Origin: Cryptomeria japonica
Lineage: Eukaryota; Streptophyta; Pinopsida; Cupressales; Cupressaceae
NCBI RefSeq assembly: GCF_030272615.1
Contig: NC_081405.1
Coordinates: 23,763,772-23,827,771, forward strand
Direction of reading: 5' to 3'
Length of the DNA: 64,000 nt
The translations under genes were made by a program, and so were the position numbers. Positions 22,857 through 35,062 of this stretch are shown piece by piece; the stretch's first letter is position 1; each line of letters begins with the position of its first letter. The notes beneath the pieces are model-generated. The model did no database searches and was not told the DNA's origin. It saw only the letters and a program-made list of their open reading frames with translations.

Positions 22857-24643
22857 ACCTACTTATTAATAGTTTTTGATTAGGGGAAAAATAGGTTTTG
22901 AAGGGACCCGAAACCCTTTGCAACCAAAAAAAGATAGGATCTGGAAACCTCAACCAGAAAGTTGTCCGAATAAAAGGAACATGACAACACCAGACAACCA
23001 TGGGTAAAAAGGATACCCATCACCAAAAACAACAAAGCTGCAAAAAGAACAACCTGCAGCCAACTAAAAACCATCCCCTACCCAAGAACCATCAAGGTTT
23101 ACATTTAGAATTGCTCTTATGAGAACGAAGAGTCATATCGAAAGAAGGCTTAAAGGACTTAGCTTTTTTGCCTTTAACATAAATCCACCCCTCTTCCACT
23201 TGCCCTGGCTTAACATGCCAATCCAGTGCACCAAAATCCCGAGGGAGAGAGCCAACAACCGCTGTCTTAGCCTCACCAGAACCAATGGACAACAAAGGCA
23301 AAAACCTAGCAACACCAGTCTGCCGCAGTCCGACAGAGACAACCTCACCAGAACCGGCTTACGACAAAACCCCAACATCAACAGGAAAGTCAACAAATTT
23401 GGTAAAAATAGGAGTACTAGCCAAATCATTATCACTAGAAGAAGCCTCTTGAGTCTCCTTTCTTACAGGAGACATCAAGAGACACATGCACAATTTCAGC
23501 AGCCCCACCAAGAGAGACAACTAGAGGGGATGCCTCAGGATCCTGTGGTTCCAAAGCAATCACCTCAGAAAAAATCCTAGGTTGATCGGGTAACTTCGAC
23601 ATTGTATAATGTTGTACTGATGCGCCTTTCCATCATGTAGCCTTAGTTGCCATTTTGTCAAACCCACAATGCTTACCAACATGCCCAATTTTAAAACATC
23701 TCTTGCAGCGAAATGGAATCCCTTCATAGTCCAAAGATTGGACCCAAGAACCCTTTGAAGAATTAAGTAAAATTTCAGCAGGCAACCCATTTGAGATATC
23801 CAGGTCAACAAGTATGTGGGCAAATGTGGAGTGGAAAATATCAAAGGACTCAACATCCACCATCAGAAAATCACCAAGGGCATCTCCCACTTCCTCTAAA
23901 AGAGAATCATTCCATAAATGAAGTGGGAGATTAGGAAGTTGAACCCAGGTCGAAATCTTATTAAACATTTCAGTAGAAGGGTTAAAATCAGAGTGTTAAG
24001 GCTTACTCATTAACAAAAATTTATCCTCCTAGTTAAAAAAGCGATCACATAAAATTTTGTCTCTGTCCTAGGCATTATCAAACTTTGCAATGAAAAACCC
24101 CTTAGCCATGGGGAAAATATGAACTTTACCCATGATAAGAGGCTCCCATTGTTCAGATATCCAAGCATGCAACTTAGGAAGAGAAGGCCAAAACCCCCTA
24201 AAGCGGTAAATCACACCATGTAAAGAGAGGATAGCAACATTATAAACAATTTCCTCTGTTGTATCATCTTTTAGATTGACAGATATGGCCTTAGTGACCA
24301 GAACGAACCCACCAAATGGTCTAGGTCGTGGCTTCCGAGTCACACCGGGCTGCACATTAGTAACATTGGGACAAGAGGACATCGGGGAGGAGCCCCTTGC
24401 ACCCAAAACCCCAGCAGGAGCATCCAAGGGCTGAGAGGCATCAAACTCCCCCTGGACATGAGGATCCACACCAGGCACCGTCCGAGCATCGCCCTGCACA
24501 ACCAACACAGTAGCAGAGGATATCGGAGTAGAGGAGGAAGAGTTTGATTTTTTTTGGGTAGGAGACATCACAGACCGAAGGAGAAGAATACCTTTACTCC
24601 CCAAACTTGTCCAAATGTTGATAATACCTACTTATTAATAGTT
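22857..24643 (-). mobile_element. ORF1-only LINE-type retroposon (about 1.75 kb) with 18-bp target duplication
   Basis: The insert at 22875-24625 is flanked by perfect 18-bp direct repeats ACCTACTTATTAATAGTT (22857-22874 and 24626-24643). The coding strand is minus. Its 3' end (left) finishes in a short A-run (AATCAAAAA read on the minus strand). It holds an ORF1-like protein gene and about 200 bp of 3' sequence but no endonuclease or reverse transcriptase. Because L1-type truncation removes the 5' side, an element with ORF1 only, and its start present, looks like a half-LINE moved by another LINE's machinery. Confidence 0.75.
23092..24604 (-). pseudogene. LINE ORF1-like protein (DUF4283 plus CCHC zinc knuckle), broken
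   Basis: Reads right to left from ATG at 24604: an N-terminal Ser/Pro-rich region; a DUF4283-type domain (FRGFWPSLPKLHAW, MAKGFFIAKFDNA, then VQLPNLPLHLWND and FDIFHSTFAHILVDLDI at about 24150-23800); a zinc knuckle CKRCFKIGHVGKHC (about 23710-23665); and a basic tail ending at 23092. Plant L1 ORF1 proteins of this kind bind RNA. Three in-frame stops lie in a short stretch around 24068-23990 (after FDNA, FFN and SKP), at least two at expected Trp or Glu codons, and the frame shifts near 23620-23560. An antisense frame at 23119-23580 is a shadow. Confidence 0.75.
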
Positions 24644-26814
24644 GTTGCGTATTGCATTTTTTGGATAAATGTAAAAATCAAGTATTGATAAAGGTTATAG
24701 ATACAAAAATCCTCAAAATAGATAAAGTAGGGTAAACTTTGGGGTGGTGTACAATCTAGACAAGAAATAAAAAAAATTAGGTAAGAAAACAATGAGCTAA
24801 TAAAGTACTCATAAATTTAGTATAAACGTAATTTTGTATAGAGTTGCATAGGAGTGTGCATCACCAAAAGTTGGTGTGGTTGAAAGCACATTGATGCTTT
24901 AATGATGTGAAGGTTGGATCCACTTCTTCCCATGACATTCCATTGCTAACTAATAGTCTCTCTTGATGCATATGTACCTTTTATTATCTTGATGAGACGA
25001 TATACTTAGGTTTTTGTTGCATTAATAGTTCTCTTCGAGGGGATTTGATGCTGATTAGGTATATTGTATTGTATGTATTTTAGTGATTTGATGAGACATT
25101 ATTCTTAAGTATTTGTGGAATTATTTACAAGTATATTGTGACAAATTATATATGAAAACATATTTAATAAGTGTCATGTATTTGCAAATACTTGTCTTTA
25201 TAGTGTTGCAATAATAATATTTTTTGGGTAGTTGATAAATGAGTCATGGTATAACAATTCAGACGTGGAGTGGATAATAATTTGAGATAATAGATTCTTG
25301 TAGTTCATATGTATCACATGCATAGTGATAAGTACTACCTTTGTAGTATTGTAATAAAAGTACTTGTTATGTAGTTTACAATTTGAGATCAACTATCTCA
25401 TACAAGTCAAACGTATCATGATTTTACTAGATTGATGAATATTATAGTTGTTGGAGTTGAGCTTGACTCCGATTTTGATTTATACCAAACACAACTATGA
25501 CTAGCATAGGTGAAGTTGATTTTGTTCATTAGAATAAATAATAGTTAAATGTTGAAGTGCAAATCATTTGTTTCTTAAGAGCCTTTATAGTTTAATTGGT
25601 TGATTTCTTGAAAAGAGAAAGCATGGAGCTTTTTATAGCACTAATATGTACTTTCTTGAAGAAAAAATATTTTTAAAGAAGTTTAAATTTAAATTCTAGG
25701 TTCCCAAATCGAAATTGGGTACTAGTGTTGTATGATGGTATGGAAAAAATATTTTGGGGTTTGGTACATTATGTAATTAAACTAAGTATAAAAAATATGT
25801 AAAAAAAATATAAATATATACACATTTTAAGTCTGAAAAATAGGAATTAATTAAAGACATTAGATTTCCACAACTCATAAAATCATGTAGTTTTTGGATT
25901 TGACCGGACTAGTTGTTGGATATCTAACTCTTGAAATTATAGTCAAACTAAATATGTAATATAGGGCAAAGTCACCCTATCAAGAAAACTCATCACCAAC
26001 CTGGCTCTATTTATCAAATGAACCATCCTACTATTAGAGTTATAGTTATCCCTACTATACTCGCCTTACTCCTATAGTGGATCAAACAAATGTAAAAATT
26101 TGCACCAATGTTTATTGTCAAACACTTGGTAAGTAAGGTATGAAAATAAATAACACAATTTGAGGAAACTAAACATGTAATGAAAAATAAATGCATATTA
26201 TATAAGATAAAAAGAGGCTGATGCAAAAATTGGTATCGGGGTAATACATCAAGAACCTTTCACACTTGCTTGGATGTGACCACACTACAAAAATGAATAT
26301 GATGCATGTAAAAGAAACTAAGTACAAATATCTAATTAGAAAGAAAATAAAACCCAATGGAATAAATTTGACCCATTAAATTGACCTCACCTTGACAAGC
26401 TACCTTAGAAAGAGACCTCTTGCAAGGGTAATGCCACATAATCCTTTATTAGGAGATTAACAAATCAACTAGCATGGAGATAATAATGCAAGGAAAATTA
26501 TTGATATGGACACACTAATAGATAAAAAAGGTCTTAAGAAATGTTTAACAAAGTAAACACCCTACAAATAATTATATAATCCATCTTGACATTAAAAAAA
26601 CTTTGTATTTATAAATTTGAGAAGGAATATGGCTTGAAGGTATCATAAAGGGATAGAGACATGATGATGAATTATACATACACCCATGCGTCTACATTTT
26701 GATTCCAATGACATTTCATTCATTTCTAGAAGATGAAACAAAACTACGATTGGCAATTTCATCATTTTGCCTAGAAATTGAAAGAGGATAAAAATGACAA
26801 AACAAATAATGGGG
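24644..26814. other. No recognisable gene or element
   Basis: Very AT-rich DNA with short chance frames only. It ends at the AATGG target duplication (26815-26819) of the outer Gypsy element. Confidence 0.55.
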
Positions 26815-26819
26815 AATGG

Positions 26820-28066
26820 TGGTGCAGGGCACACTCTTGGTTCCATTTGTTGTTTGAGTTCTATATAGGTCTTAGATCCTAGGTTGGTGTGTTGGATCAA
26901 TTTGGATCCTCTTGATGTAATAAGGAACCCATTTGTAAGGCCAATTGGCTCTAAGGTCATTTATAAAGCTAGAGACCAAATTAGGCCATGGGATTCATGA
27001 AGTGTAGGAAGCATGTTTATAGGTTGATTTGAGTATTTTTAGGCCTAGGATAGGTCTACAAATTCCAGTGGGGACTTTGAAACATCAAAAGTGTCAAATA
27101 TACAAAGTTGTAAAAAGTTGCTAAGCAACTTTTCAAAGTAGCTAAGCACCGTTTCCACCGGTTGTGGAGAAGAGGTTCCAACGACCATAACCATTTGAAA
27201 ATAGTTATAGACATTGGGGGAAAGCCTATTTAGACCTTTTACATTATCCATGTTGAAGTTGGATGGTGTGTGTGAAGATTTGGTGGATTGAACAACAATA
27301 AAAACTCAGATTTTACCCAACTCTCGCTATTTTTCGTACAATACGGTTTGACAAAGGATTTGATTGAATGAAAAATTTGAAGTGGTTATATTGTAGTGTG
27401 AATCCAGGCTCTAATGCAAGTGATCTGACTCCATTTGGCATAGTTTGGAGCGAGTAGTGGTCTGTTTACTAAAAAATTGTCATTCAAAACCCCGATTCAT
27501 AGGGTTTCACCCAAGATGTGGCCCTAACTTGCAAGTTAAATTGTGGAATTCCACGGCCTTTTGGAAAATGAAAGTTAGGGAAGTGTACATTGAGATTACA
27601 AAAGGGTGGTATTAGGGAATTAGGGTTGGTGTGGTTACCACCAAGCCCTAGGCTAAACAAGACAATGTGTTTAGTTTAGACTACAAGGAGGAAAGAACAA
27701 ACAATCACCAAGGAAGTATATGGAGAATATTTTGATGGTTTAATTGGCCCATTAGAGGACAAGGGAACATGTCAAAGTGTTGATTCTAGTCCTACAAACC
27801 CAGCTTCAAGTAGTTTCTTTGGAAATCAAGCCTAATTAGGCCTATTAGGTCTATGCCCACAATAGGTTCTTAGGGGTACTGGAGAAGGGTCAAACCTTAG
27901 CATCTTGGGGTTGGGTGTAAGCCCAAAAAGGGTACTCAAATATGCAAATTTTTATAAGGGTGTTTTGGAATAATTTTGAACAAAGTTAGAAATACCGATC
28001 TGGTAGGGCTACTAGAACTAGGCCTAAATAGAGGTTTCTTGACTCGGGTGCACAAAGGAGAGTTCA
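26820..28066 (+). repeat. 5' LTR of Gypsy element B, interrupted
   Basis: Aligns with 39687-40900 over its whole length, starting TGGTGCAGGGCAC and stopping after GGAGAGTTC, where element A begins. By eye about 6% of positions differ in the first 330 bp and about 11% further on, plus a 24-bp indel near 27125. Confidence 0.9.
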
Positions 28067-29679
28067 AGGTGCAGGGCACCTATCACTCCATGAAAATTTT
28101 GGTGTGTTATTAAATATTTTATGTGTATTTTATGTTGTAATAAGTGGACCAACCATATGGGACTTAATGAAGTCATGGTTGAGTTGTCCAAGCTTTTGTT
28201 GTGTTCAGGATGTTGATATCCTAGAAAGATGTAATGTTGATGTTGTTCATAGGTGAACTACTCTAAGAATAGAGTCATCATGTAATAAGGGTGAAAGGAA
28301 TTGTTTTAGATCTCCTAGAATGCATAGAGGGCCTTTGGAGCACGAGAATACACTTGAGTGCAAGTTTGCACCCTAAGAATAAAAAAGATGTAAAAATGCT
28401 AAGCAACATTTTGCAACATTGCAAAAGTTGTACTTTTTGTTGTTAGTAGTGAAGAAGTTGGTTCTAACCAAATAAATCATGTTGTTAAAAGACAAATACA
28501 ACATCATTGTACATGTTCTAAGATTTGGAATGCAAAGCAAGTTTTGGTTGTAAGGAAAAAACCTTGTTTTACACCGTTTTCACTGTTTTTTTGTTTTTGT
28601 TTTTGTGTTGTACGGTCTTGTACGGACTTGTCAGAGGAACCTACTTGTAGGGAATGAAGGATTGGTGAATATAATTTCCAACAAGGTATATTTAAAGGTC
28701 TAATTGTGTCTGGTTGCAGAGATTCAAATCATTCTCTGTGATTAGGTGCAAAACCCTTGTAAGCTAGGGTTTAAGCAAGAAATGGCTCTAACCTGAGCAT
28801 CCGTTGATGGCACTAGTTGAAATCCCATTGAATGATAGGTTAGGGTCTATAAATATGTTTAGTGTGAGTTTTATAGCTTTTCAGACCTTTTTAGTGGTTT
28901 TACAATGATACCCTAGGCTCACAGCTAGGAGTTGGTGAGACTAGGACAAAAAAAGATGTGCATTTTCAGAGCACACATGGATTGGTAGAATAGAAGTGGA
29001 TACATTTTTGAAGACCTCATTTAATTCCCTTTGAGAATAATTTATTGGTTTTTGTAGAGGTTTTGATTGGTGAAGCCTTCTAAGGCCAAGTTTGCAAGTC
29101 ATTGGGTAGGCCTAAAACCCTTGAAAATAGGACAATTCTAGAAAACCCATGTGTACAAAGTACCCAGATGCCATTTTGGAATATTGTATGTAACTAGGAA
29201 AAGGGTACTCATAAATTTAATTTATTTGGGGCCTTGTGTGGGTAGATGTGAAAATTAGCCCTGAAAACCATAATAGGAGGGCTAATTGAATTAGGCTTGT
29301 TTGGAGCCCGGTATAGCCAAGGTGACCTTGGGAAGGCTTGACAATGGGTTTAAAGGTGACCAAACCATTAGAAGACACCAAATACACTATGTGAATTCAT
29401 TTTACACTCATGGAACAAGTTTGTGAATTAAGATCCTTTGCAGAGGTTGTTGGAGCATTAGGAAGGTGTGATAGGGATTGAGGTGGAATCCTCGATAAGA
29501 AGAGTTGTTGTAAAAAACTTGTGGCTATACCTTGGAGGAAAGATAAAGTGGATTAGGCCTTGGAGGTATAACTAGGAGAACCCTTACCAAGTACCATTGG
29601 ATGGGCTTGAGTAGTTAGTAGGTTGGAGAGAACAAGAAAGACAACTAGGTTATTTGGATCAACTCCAAGAATCTTTGCA
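28067..29679 (+). repeat. 5' LTR of Gypsy element A
   Basis: Its first 690 bp align with 34370-35062 (about 10% different by eye). It starts GGTGCAGGGCACC with the expected initial T changed to A, and ends ATCTTTGCA just before the primer-binding site. The 930 bp after 28757 have no partner because the 3' LTR is truncated. The tip GGTGC-AGG-GCACC forms a small palindrome shared with element B. Confidence 0.75.
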
Positions 29680-29685
29680 TCAAAG

Positions 29686-29700
29686 TGGTATCAAAGCCAT
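29686..29700 (+). promoter_or_regulatory. Primer-binding site of element A (initiator tRNA-Met type)
   Basis: TGGTATCAAAGC differs by one base from the usual plant retroelement site TGGTATCAGAGC, complementary to the 3' end of initiator tRNA-Met. It lies 6 bp after the LTR end and 35 bp before the gag ATG. Confidence 0.8.
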
Positions 29701-29720
29701 CCTTTTTGAAACATTGGTGC

Positions 29721-30800
29721 ATGTCAGACATTGAGGAATCAGAAGAAATTTCAATTTCTCTAAAGGAAATGATTCAAGAAGCCATCTGACAGATGGTGAT
29801 AGAGATGCTAGAAGGATTGAAGGATCAGGAAGGAACTAAAGTGACCCGAGATGCTAAGAAGGAGAATGGGAAGGTTAAGACATAATGGGGAGATGAGACA
29901 GATGAAGAAGTGGAAGATGAGGAGGACCAGACAACAGTAGCAATGCCTCAAGACCAAAAACTATTCTTGGATGCAGTCAAATCCATCTCCAAGGATAATT
30001 TGGATGGATTACTCACCTATGGAGGAAATCTCAATGGAGAGGAATTATTAGATTGGATAGAAGCATTGAATAATCATTTTGATTATAAGGAGGTAGTAGA
30101 GGAGAAAAGAGTAAATGTAGCCAAGTCAAGATTGAGGGGATCAACCCTGGTTTAGTGGAACATGATGCAAGAAGAAAGGATACAAGTAGGTAAGAAAAAG
30201 ATAACTTCATGGGAGCATATGAAGATGACGATTAAAGCTAAATTCCTACTAGGGAATTATAGAGTTCAAATTCACAAGAGACTGCAAAATTTGAAACAAA
30301 GGGAACTAGATGTCAATGCATACATTGAGGAATTCCACAAACTATGTTTGAGAGCTAGGAAACATGAGAATGAAGTGGAGAAATTGGCAAGATACATGAA
30401 TGGTCTTAGGCAAAACATACAAGATGAAATGAGAATCCTCACACCACACACTATTCACAAGTGTTTTTAGTTGCCATTAAGGGCAGAGGAAAAGATCAAA
30501 AGGAGAAGTGAGCAAAATCAAAAGCATAGAGGTGGTAAGAACTTCAGGGGTAGAGGAACCTTTGGTAGAGGACAAAGTGCTTGAAGAAATGAAGAGAATC
30601 AAAACCAAGAAGGAAGTGGGGACTCTTAAAGAGGAACATATAGAGGATCCTTTAGAGGGAGACACAATATTAGAGGCAAGTTTGGAAGCTCGGGGAGAGG
30701 AAATATAGTCTTCACCGGTAGTTGTTACCACTGCAACCAAGTTAGACATACCATGAGAAGGTGTCTGGGAAAAGCCTCAAGTTCATCAAGTTCATACATG
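29721..30800 (+). pseudogene. gag of Gypsy element A
   Basis: Starts MSDIEESEE at 29721. The capsid-type region covers 29910-30470 (LLDWIEALNNHFDY, then HKRLQNLKQRELDVNAYIEEFHKL in two pieces); an Arg/Gly-rich tail follows, then a zinc knuckle CYHCNQVRHTMRRC near 30727-30768 in which the usual Gly before His is Arg. Stops: one near 29790, TAG at 29883-29885, TAG replacing Trp at 30153-30155, TAG near 30470 and others; the frame shifts after 30470. It packaged element RNA in life and is now dead. Confidence 0.8.
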
Positions 30801-33800
30801 AGTGAGAGAAGGACTCAGTTTGTGCAAGAGAAGGATACTCAAAGTGTGACCTCTCCAATCAGTAAGGCAGGGCCAGTGACAGATGGGGAAAATTTGATGA
30901 TGAGAAGAGCAATGTTAAAGATACCCCAAGCTCAAGAGCCACCACAAAGGAAAAGTATATTTAGGACCACTTGTAAGTCACATGGAAAAATTTGTAAGGT
31001 GATTATGGATTCAGGTTCCACAAAGAATATTGTCTCAGTTGAAATGGTGGATAAGCTCAAAGTGGAAAGATTGCCTCATCTCACTCCGTATAAGGTATCA
31101 TGGCTCAACCGGGGTCAACATGTCTTAGTTGATGAACAAGCATGGGAGGAATTTGAAATTGGTGAATACAAAGACAAACTTCTATGTGACATATTGCCTA
31201 TGGATGCTTGTCATCTTCTTTTGGGTCGTCTATGGCAATATGATGTGAAAGATGTCATGATGGAGAAAAGAATAGTTATCTCATCATCAAGAATGGTAAG
31301 AAGTATCAAATGGATCCATTACTTGATCCAAAGGAGGAAAAACAAGTAGTGTCAAGTGTTATGTTGATGAGTGGCAAAGAGTTCCTTAAAGTGTTAAAAC
31401 AAGAAGGTAATCAGGGCTCTGCTATAGTGCTAAAGCCTAAAGATGAAGCTAAGGCAGATCCAATGGGTGAATTGCCTCAAGAAGTGAAAGGTTTACTAAA
31501 GCAATATGTAGAAGTTATAGGAGATGATATGCCTAATTCTTTGCCTCTAATGAGGGATGTAAATAATCAAATAGACTTGATACCAGGGGCAAATCTTCCT
31601 AACACAACTGCTTATAAAATGACACCTAGCCAAAATGAGGAGATTGCCAAACAAGTGCAAGAACTCTTATACAAAGGGTTTATTAAAAAGAGTTTGAGTC
31701 CTTGTGCTGTTCCCACTGTTCTAGTGACTAAAAAAAGAGGAAAATGGAGGATGTGCACTAACTCAAGAGTAATTAATAAGATCAGCATAAGATACTAGTT
31801 TCCCATGCCAAGGATATAGGACCTATTGGACAATATAGGTGGAGCATGCTACTTCACAAAGGTGGACTTAAAATCTGGTTATCATCAGATAAGAATCAAA
31901 CCTGGTGATGAATGGAAGATAACATTTAGAACTAATGTAGGCCTATATGAGTGGTTGGTGATGCCTTTTGGCCTCACCAATGCACCTAGTACCTTTCAAA
32001 GGCTCATGGATGAAGTCTTAGTTGAGTTTATTAGCAAATTTGTTATTGTGTATCTTGATGAGATTTTGGTCGTCAGCAGGTCCAAGGAGGAACACCTTAA
32101 GCATGTGGAGATGGTCTTAAAGAAGTTGAAGGAGGCTCAACTCAAAATCAACTTTGAAAAATGTGAGTTCTTGAAAACAGAGTTAGTTTACCTTGGTTTT
32201 GTCATTTCACAAGGTTGTTTAAAGATGGATCCAAGTAAAGTAGAGGCCATACTTAATTGGCCTACACCTAGGAGCATAAGTGATGTTAGAAGTTTTCATG
32301 GAATGACATCTTTTTATAGGAAGTTTGTGAGAAACTTTAGCCATGTTTGTGCTCCTATCCTTAACACCATTAAAGAAATGGTTAAATGTCAATTTAAGTG
32401 GACAGACGAAGCCAATAAGGGGTTTGAATTGTTGAAAGCTAAGATAGCAGAGTTGCCAACCCTTAGATTGCCTGATTTTAGTCAGTTATTTACAAAAGAG
32501 TGTGATGCTAGCCAAAGGGCAATAGGGGCCATTTTGAGTCAAGAAGGTCATCCTATAGCATTCTTTTCAGAGAAATTGAATGAAGCCAATCAAAGATACT
32601 CCTCATATGATTTGGAGTTGTATGCCATGGTGCAAGCATTGAAGAAGTGGCATCATGACTCGCTACCCAAAGAGTTTGTAGTTTATACTGACAACCATGT
32701 CTTTAGTTTCCTCAATGGGCAAGAGAAATTGAATCAAAGACACCTAAAGCGGGTTGAATACTTACAATCCTACACCTTCACTATCAAGCACAAAAAGGGC
32801 ACTGCAAACAAGGTAGTTGATGCATTAAGTAGGAGAGTCATGACTATGCAAGAGATACAATTGCAAAGTGTGGGATTGACTAAATTAAAAGACCTCTACA
32901 AGGATGATAAAGACTTTGCTGAGATATATGTTGTTTGTTCTGACTTTTCTAACACCTCACATGTTTCTTATTGAGAGTATATGATACAAGAGGGTTTTTT
33001 GTTCAAAGGACACCTTCTTTGCATTCCCCAATGTTCTATGAGACAAAACATTATTCAATAAAAGTATCAAGGAGGTCTAGGAGCTCATTTTAGCATAGAT
33101 AAAACTATGGAGTAGGTTAGGAGGTTTTACCATTGGCCCAAGTTGCAATCAGAAGTGAGAAGGTTTGTAGAACAATGTGCAATTTGCCAAAGAGCAAAAG
33201 GTTCATCAAGTAATGTAGGTCTGTACCAACCTTTGGTCATACCTCAGAGGCCTTGGGAATGTTTAAGCATGGATTTTGTATTAGGCCTACCAAGAACTCC
33301 AAGGGGATTTGACAGTGTGTATGTAGTGGTTGATAGGTCCAGCAAGATGACACATTTTATACCTTGTAAAAGCACCAATGATGCCACCTACATTGCATGA
33401 CTCTTCTTCAAAGAGATAATTAGAATTCATGGCCTTCCAATCAACATAGTCAGTGATAGAGATGTAAAGTTCTTAAGCCACTTTTGGAGAACACTTTGGA
33501 GAAAGTTAGGCACAAAATTATCTTTTTCATCTGCTTATCATCCTCAATCAGATGGTCAGATAGAGGTAGTAAACATATCCTTGGGTAATCTACTAAGATG
33601 CCTCACCAAACAACATGGGCATACTTGGGATTTGGTAATCGGTTAGGAAGAATATGCATACAATGACTTAGTTAGCCGAAGTATAGGTAAAAGTCCCTTT
33701 GAAATAGTGTATGGTTTTCATCCTAGGGGCATACTAGAGCTTAGGGATCTCAGTTATATGACACCTAAGAGTGCACAAGGTGAGAATTTTGCAGAAGGAA

Positions 33801-34348
33801 TCAAAGAAGTGCATGATAAGGTAAGACAAACCTTACAACAAAAGTCCGAGTAGTATAAGATGAATGCTGATAAAACAAGAAGGAATGTACAATTTAAGAT
33901 TGAAGATTTGGTCCTAGCATACCTAAGGAAAGAGCAACTTCCAAAAGGGTAGCCTACTAAGCTATTGATGAAGAAGTTTGGGCCTCTCAAGGTGGTTCAT
34001 AAATATGGTTAGAATGCATATGAAGTTGAACTCCCTCCCACCTTGGGTATTTATCATATCTTTAATGTATGTGATCTCTATCCATACAAGGGAGAATCTC
34101 AAACACATCAGTTGGACACTTCATCACAAGGTACTAAAGATTGGGTGAGAGATTTGCCACCAAGCCAACCAATCAAGTTGGAAAGTATCTTGGACACCAA
34201 GGTAGTAAAGAAGACAAGGAAAGGGGTATACAAAAATTATCTTGTAAGCTGGGCAGGGTTACCTGAATCAGATGCTATGTGGATGTCAGAATCAAATATA
34301 GTTCAACATGGTGTGGAAATTGCAGACCTCTTAACTCAAGGGACTTGA
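30753..34348 (+). pseudogene. pol of Gypsy element A (protease, RT, RNase H, integrase, chromodomain)
   Basis: Protease motif MDSGSTKNIVS near 31005. Frameshift near 31310-31349. RT from about 31600, with the fingers motif KVDLKSGYHQIRI near 31860, MPFGLTNAPSTF near 31960 and an active site reading YLDE (GAG at 32060-32062) where YLDD is expected. RNase H from about 32490 (ECDASQRAIGAILS) to 32830. Integrase zinc-binding residues (CAICQRAKG) near 33175, core MDFVLGLP near 33270, SDRDVKF near 33450, Glu in GQIEVVN near 33560. A chromodomain ends the frame at 34180-34345 (NYLVSWAGLPESDAMW), which places it among chromoviruses. Stops at 31796-31798, 31820, near 32972, 33400, 33643, 33850 and others. 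Confidence 0.85.
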
Positions 34349-34369
34349 GTTCTTTGTCCCAGGGGAGTA

Positions 34370-35062
34370 TGGTGCAGGGCACCTATCACTCCATAATTTT
34401 TTTGGTGTTTTATTAAATCATTTATGTGTCTTTTATGTTGTAATAAGTGGACCAACCATTTGGGACTTAATGAATTCATGGTTGAGTTGTCCAAGCTTTT
34501 GTTGTGTTCAGGATGTCGATATCCTAGAAATATATAATGTTGATGTTGTTCACAGGCGCACTACTCTAAGCACAGAGTCATCATGTAATAAGGGTGCAAG
34601 GCATTGTTTTAGGTCTCTGAGAATGTATAGAGGTCCTTTGGAGCTTGGGAGTACACTTGAGTGCAAGTTTGCACCCCTCAGAATAGAAAGATGTAAAAAT
34701 GCTAAGAAACATTTTGCAACATTTCAAAAGTTGCACATTTTGTTGTTGGCGGTGAAGAAGTTGGTTATAACAAAATGAATCATGATGTTAAAAGACAAAG
34801 ACAACATCATTTTATAGGCTCAAAGATATGGAATGCAAAGCAAGTTTTGGTTGTAAGGAAAAAACCTTGTTTTACACCATTTTCGCTGTTTTTTCTTTTC
34901 TTTTTTGTTGTGTTGTACGATCCAGTACATAATTGTTAGAGGAACCTACTTGCAAGGCATGAAGGATTGGTGAATCTACTTTCCAACAAGGTAGATTTAA
35001 AGGTATTATTGTGTCTAGTTGTAGAGATTCAAACTATTCTCTGTGACTAGGTGCAAAACCCT
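34370..35062 (+). repeat. Truncated 3' LTR of Gypsy element A
   Basis: Starts TGGTGCAGGGCACC directly after the polypurine tract. It follows the 5' LTR as far as GGTGCAAAACCCT and then switches at 35062/35063 into the gag leader of element B (AGTTGCAGAAGACACC). Only about 693 of an expected 1.6 kb remain. Confidence 0.85.

Larger units (their letters stand above)
28067..35062 (+). mobile_element. Inner Ty3/Gypsy chromovirus-type element A
   Basis: 5' LTR 28067-29679, primer-binding site from 29686, gag and pol to 34348, polypurine tract CCAGGGGAGTA at 34359-34369, and a truncated 3' LTR at 34370-35062. It is related to B in protein sequence and in the LTR tip but belongs to a different subfamily (LTR bodies are not alignable by eye). 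Its right end is missing, and no target duplication can be confirmed. Confidence 0.85.

Noticed and set aside
23119-23580. 153-codon + strand frame
   Set aside because: Antisense shadow of the LINE ORF1 C-terminal region.
26820-35062. Age inversion: inner element A LTRs looked more diverged than outer B LTRs
   Set aside because: The first 330 bp suggested this (about 10% against 6%), but a second B segment gave about 11%. By-eye counts cannot separate the ages.
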